Origin: Halobacteriales archaeon
GTDB lineage: Archaea > Thermoplasmatota > E2 > JACPAO01 > JAHFTW01
Assembly: GCA_020201445.1 (NCBI GenBank)
Contig: JAIVGU010000054.1
Coordinates: forward strand, 1-5,162
Reading direction: 5' to 3'
Length of the DNA stretch: 5,162 nucleotides
The notes below the pieces were generated by a model. That model did no database searches, had not been told where the DNA came from, and worked only from the letters and a program-made list of their open reading frames with translations. How positions within the stretch are numbered: position 1 is the first letter of the stretch; the number at the start of each line of letters is the position of its first letter. Below are positions 2,864 through 5,162 of the stretch, piece by piece. Both the position numbers and the translations under genes were made by a program.

Positions 2864-5162
2864 CCGGCGCGCCTCCGTTGCCAACGCCGGTGGGCAAGCC
2901 CCAGGCCGACGACCAGGGCGGCCGCCCCCAGCAGCAGCAAGCCGCCGGAAAACGCGGGGTTGGGGGTGGCGGAGAGCGCGAGGCCGGGCACCTGCAGCGT
3001 CCCCCCCCATCCGTCCTGCAGCTCGACGGTGACCCGGTAGTCGTGCGCCGACAGGCCCGTGGGCAGCGGCACCTCGGCCACCAGGTCCTGCCCCTCGCGC
3101 ACGAAGGGCGCGTCCGCCACCTCGCGGTCGCCCTCCAGGACCCGGGCGGTGCCGCCGAGGATGGCGTCGTTGGGGGTGTGGAGCCGGACCCGCGCGACGT
3201 TGTGCCAGCCGCTGCGCACCAGGGTGGCGTTGCTTTCCATGAGGGGGCCCGCGAGGCGCTCGCGCAGGCCGGCCAGCGGGAACACCGCCTCCGCCCCGTC
3301 GGCCGCAAGCAGGAGCGTGCCGTTGCCGCGGGGGAGTCGCGGGAAGCCTTGGTCACCGGCATAGAACTGCGGGACACTGGCCGGCAGCGTGGGCTGGGCC
3401 AGGTCGAGGCTCCAGGCGGTCGCCCCGGTTTCGTTGAGGACGCGCACGGTGCCGTTCCCCGTCCTCCAGCGCAGGGCAAGGCCCTCCGGGGTGGGAAACA
3501 CCGCCACCGGGAGCACCTGGAGGTCGCGGTCGAAGGTGCCGGCTTGGCCGTAGGCGTTGGTGACGTTGACGCGCAGGGAGTATCTCCCGGGGGCTGGCGC
3601 GGCAAGGGTGCCGTTGCGGATGCGGGGCTCCGCGGGGCCGGACACGGCGGTGTCGATGCGGAGGCTCGGCTGGAGGGAGACCGCCCGGAAGTCGACGCTG
3701 GCGTTCTGGTCGGGCACCAGCCGAGCCCGGAGATGAACGGTTAGGCGCGTTGCATTGGCTGACACATTCCAGGAGCGCTCGATATGACGCCACCCAGGCG
3801 AGGGGGGCAGCGGAAGATTGACGTCGGTGGGGATGCCGGTGGCGTTGCGCTCGCGCAGCAGCATATCCAACTGCGCGCTGCCGCGATAGTCGAACGAGAA
3901 GGTGCAGGAAACCTCCGTGCAGAGGCGTCTGGCATCCTGCTGGAGGTACACGGTGCCGGAGGTCGCGGCCTTGCTCACGTTGATTCGCGCAAAGCGGCTC
4001 CCTGCCTCGGACAGCACCCTCCATGCGGCCCCGCCGCCGACCTCACGGTCCGCGAGCGTCCATGCCGTCTTTCCGGCGGAGAAGTCGCCGTTGTCGATCT
4101 GGTCCTCGCGGCCCTCGCCCCGCCGGATGGTGTGAAGCGCCAAAGGGGTGGGCGGCGACAGCGGCAGGACCCCCGGAGGAGGCGATTCCCATAGGTATCC
4201 AGAGTCGGTGTAGTTGATGGTCCGGGACGCCGAGGCGGAGGCGCCGTCCTGGTCTGCCACCGTCACGGTCGCGACGTGGGTGCCGGCCGCGCGGGGGAGA
4301 AGCGTGTAGGTCGGGTCCGGCCCCGTTGCAACTGTGTTGCCGTCCATCGCCCATGTGAAGGCCAGCCCTGAGATGAGGCGGGGCTGCATGAAGCGCACCA
4401 CCGTGTCGCTGTCGGGGGGGAGTCTGAAGCGTAGATAAACGGTGAGGCGAGTGGCGTTCGCCGTCTGAGGGGTCCACGGCATCGACAGCAGCCGCTCGCG
4501 GTCGCCGGCGGGAGGGAACGTGTAGGGGGTGTCCTTCTGGAACGTGCCATTGGACTCACGCAGTAGGAACGCGTAGCCTGTCAGGTCGCCCTGGTCCTGC
4601 ACCCGGACCGTCAGGATGGCCGGTTGCACGCGACCGAGGGGAACCTCCTGCGCCACATAGATGCTCCCAGCCTTGGCCGTCCGCGCCACCTCCACCTTGA
4701 CGCCGCCGCGCGGGTCGTTCAGGGCCGTGGCCTTCACCGTGCCGCCCACTTCCTTCCCCGAGAGTTTCCAGGTGGAGCCCAGGCTAGTGAACGAAGGGTC
4801 CTGCAAGACGAGGGGTGCATCCGAGTCCAGGCTGCCCGTTGCGTCCAGCACCAAGGGCTGGTTGATGGGCGACTCCGCTGGGACGGTAAGGTTCGCCACC
4901 GGCACGGCGTTGCGGACATCGAAGACCCCCACGGCATTCCACAACGGAATGCCGCCGTCGGTCGCATTGGCGTACACGGCCTGCTGCCCCTTGCGGTCGA
5001 AGCGGACATGCGCCGAAAGCCCGCTTGCGTCCAGCACCGCGCCGCCCGGGACGGACCAGGCGACCAGGGAGGTGGGAATGAGCGAGACGTCGTCATAGCG
5101 CACCTGCTGGTACTGTCCCTTTCCCATGCTGGCCTGAAGGTAGAGAGTGAGGAGGTTGGCGC
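2860..5162 (-). CDS. Large glycosylated surface protein with repeated CBM-like and PKD-like modules (5' partial)
   Basis: The frame is open to the right edge. The ATG at 5127 is not the start: the 11 codons before it read ANLLTLYLQAS, which match the repeat motif ATRLTVYLRFR found twice later. Residues below are numbered from that internal Met. Two full jelly-roll modules resembling CBM4/9-type carbohydrate-binding domains lie at 109-254 (DPSFTSLGSTWKL...EVGG) and 345-488 (NGDFSAGKTAWTL...EVGG). The end of a third lies at the window edge. Each is followed by a PKD/Ig-like half (about 20-72, 255-306, 489-540). A further beta-rich region (545-720) precedes a transmembrane segment (about 726-745) and a basic end (HRRWQRRRAG). 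I count 16 N-x-S/T sequons, fitting archaeal N-glycosylation. The only cysteine pair, C403/C408, lies in the last jelly-roll module. Hence an ectodomain outside the cell, anchored at its C terminus, possibly binding glycans or acting in adhesion. No catalytic domain is visible. The CBM and PKD labels come from pattern recognition alone. Confidence 0.88.
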   Translation of the reverse strand, partial: ANLLTLYLQASMGKGQYQQVRYDDVSLIPTSLVAWSVPGGAVLDASGLSAHVRFDRKGQQAVYANATDGGIPLWNAVGVFDVRNAVPVANLTVPAESPINQPLVLDATGSLDSDAPLVLQDPSFTSLGSTWKLSGKEVGGTVKATALNDPRGGVKVEVARTAKAGSIYVAQEVPLGRVQPAILTVRVQDQGDLTGYAFLLRESNGTFQKDTPYTFPPAGDRERLLSMPWTPQTANATRLTVYLRFRLPPDSDTVVRFMQPRLISGLAFTWAMDGNTVATGPDPTYTLLPRAAGTHVATVTVADQDGASASASRTINYTDSGYLWESPPPGVLPLSPPTPLALHTIRRGEGREDQIDNGDFSAGKTAWTLADREVGGGAAWRVLSEAGSRFARINVSKAATSGTVYLQQDARRLCTEVSCTFSFDYRGSAQLDMLLRERNATGIPTDVNLPLPPSPGWRHIERSWNVSANATRLTVHLRARLVPDQNASVDFRAVSLQPSLRIDTAVSGPAEPRIRNGTLAAPAPGRYSLRVNVTNAYGQAGTFDRDLQVLPVAVFPTPEGLALRWRTGNGTVRVLNETGATAWSLDLAQPTLPASVPQFYAGDQGFPRLPRGNGTLLLAADGAEAVFPLAGLRERLAGPLMESNATLVRSGWHNVARVRLHTPNDAILGGTARVLEGDREVADAPFVREGQDLVAEVPLPTGLSAHDYRVTVELQDGWGGTLQVPGLALSATPNPAFSGGLLLLGAAALVVGLGLAHRRWQRRRAG

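Noticed and set aside
2151..3605. 484-codon minus-strand frame overlapping the surface and membrane proteins
   Set aside because: It is a second frame of the same strand with extreme Arg/Pro/Ser bias. The in-frame proteins beside it have domains, sequons, membrane segments and a coupled start.

Overview
The window looks like a GC-rich archaeal chromosome segment, about 70% G+C over most of its length by rough hand count. The archaeal signs are: surface proteins held by a C-terminal membrane segment, one with a PGF-CTERM-like tail behind a Ser/Thr/Pro/Gly stalk; many N-glycosylation sequons; a free-standing ThiI-type PP-loop protein; and a multipass membrane protein with a C-terminal zinc ribbon. 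A high-GC Thermoplasmatota lineage would fit, but that placement is inference. No rRNA, tRNA, CRISPR array, transposase or phage gene was found.

Left part (1-1100). A plus-strand surface-protein gene enters from outside the window and ends at 277 with its stalk and membrane tail. It converges on a minus-strand gene (350-862) for a small secreted protein of unknown function. That gene sits in a clearly AT-richer stretch (about 280-1100, near 48% G+C). It has a good Shine-Dalgarno site, a TATA-like box and a perfect tandem 10-bp repeat upstream.

Middle part (1101-2250). A minus-strand gene encodes a 202-residue ThiI-type sulfurtransferase domain (tRNA 4-thiouridine or thiamine thiazole sulfur transfer). 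Its 5' end has been tandemly copied: a 110-bp unit carrying the ribosome binding site, ATG and first nine codons is present 2.2 times. This makes a chain of short reading frames joined by ATGA overlaps leading into the gene. Divergent from it is a small plus-strand protein of unknown family, and one TTAAAA element lies between them. The small gene's 3' end overlaps that of the next minus-strand gene by 77 bp.

Right part (2174-5162). A minus-strand two-gene operon. First is the C-terminal 766 codons of a large glycosylated surface protein that continues beyond the right edge. It is built from repeated carbohydrate-binding-like jelly-roll modules, each followed by a PKD/Ig-like half, and ends in a membrane anchor. 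Its stop codon overlaps the GTG start of a five-helix membrane protein with a cytoplasmic-type zinc ribbon, so the two are probably translated together.

The main points of interest are the nested domain architecture of the large surface protein, the repeat at the thiI-like gene start, and the foreign-looking secreted-protein island. No complete new defence or metabolic system is evident.
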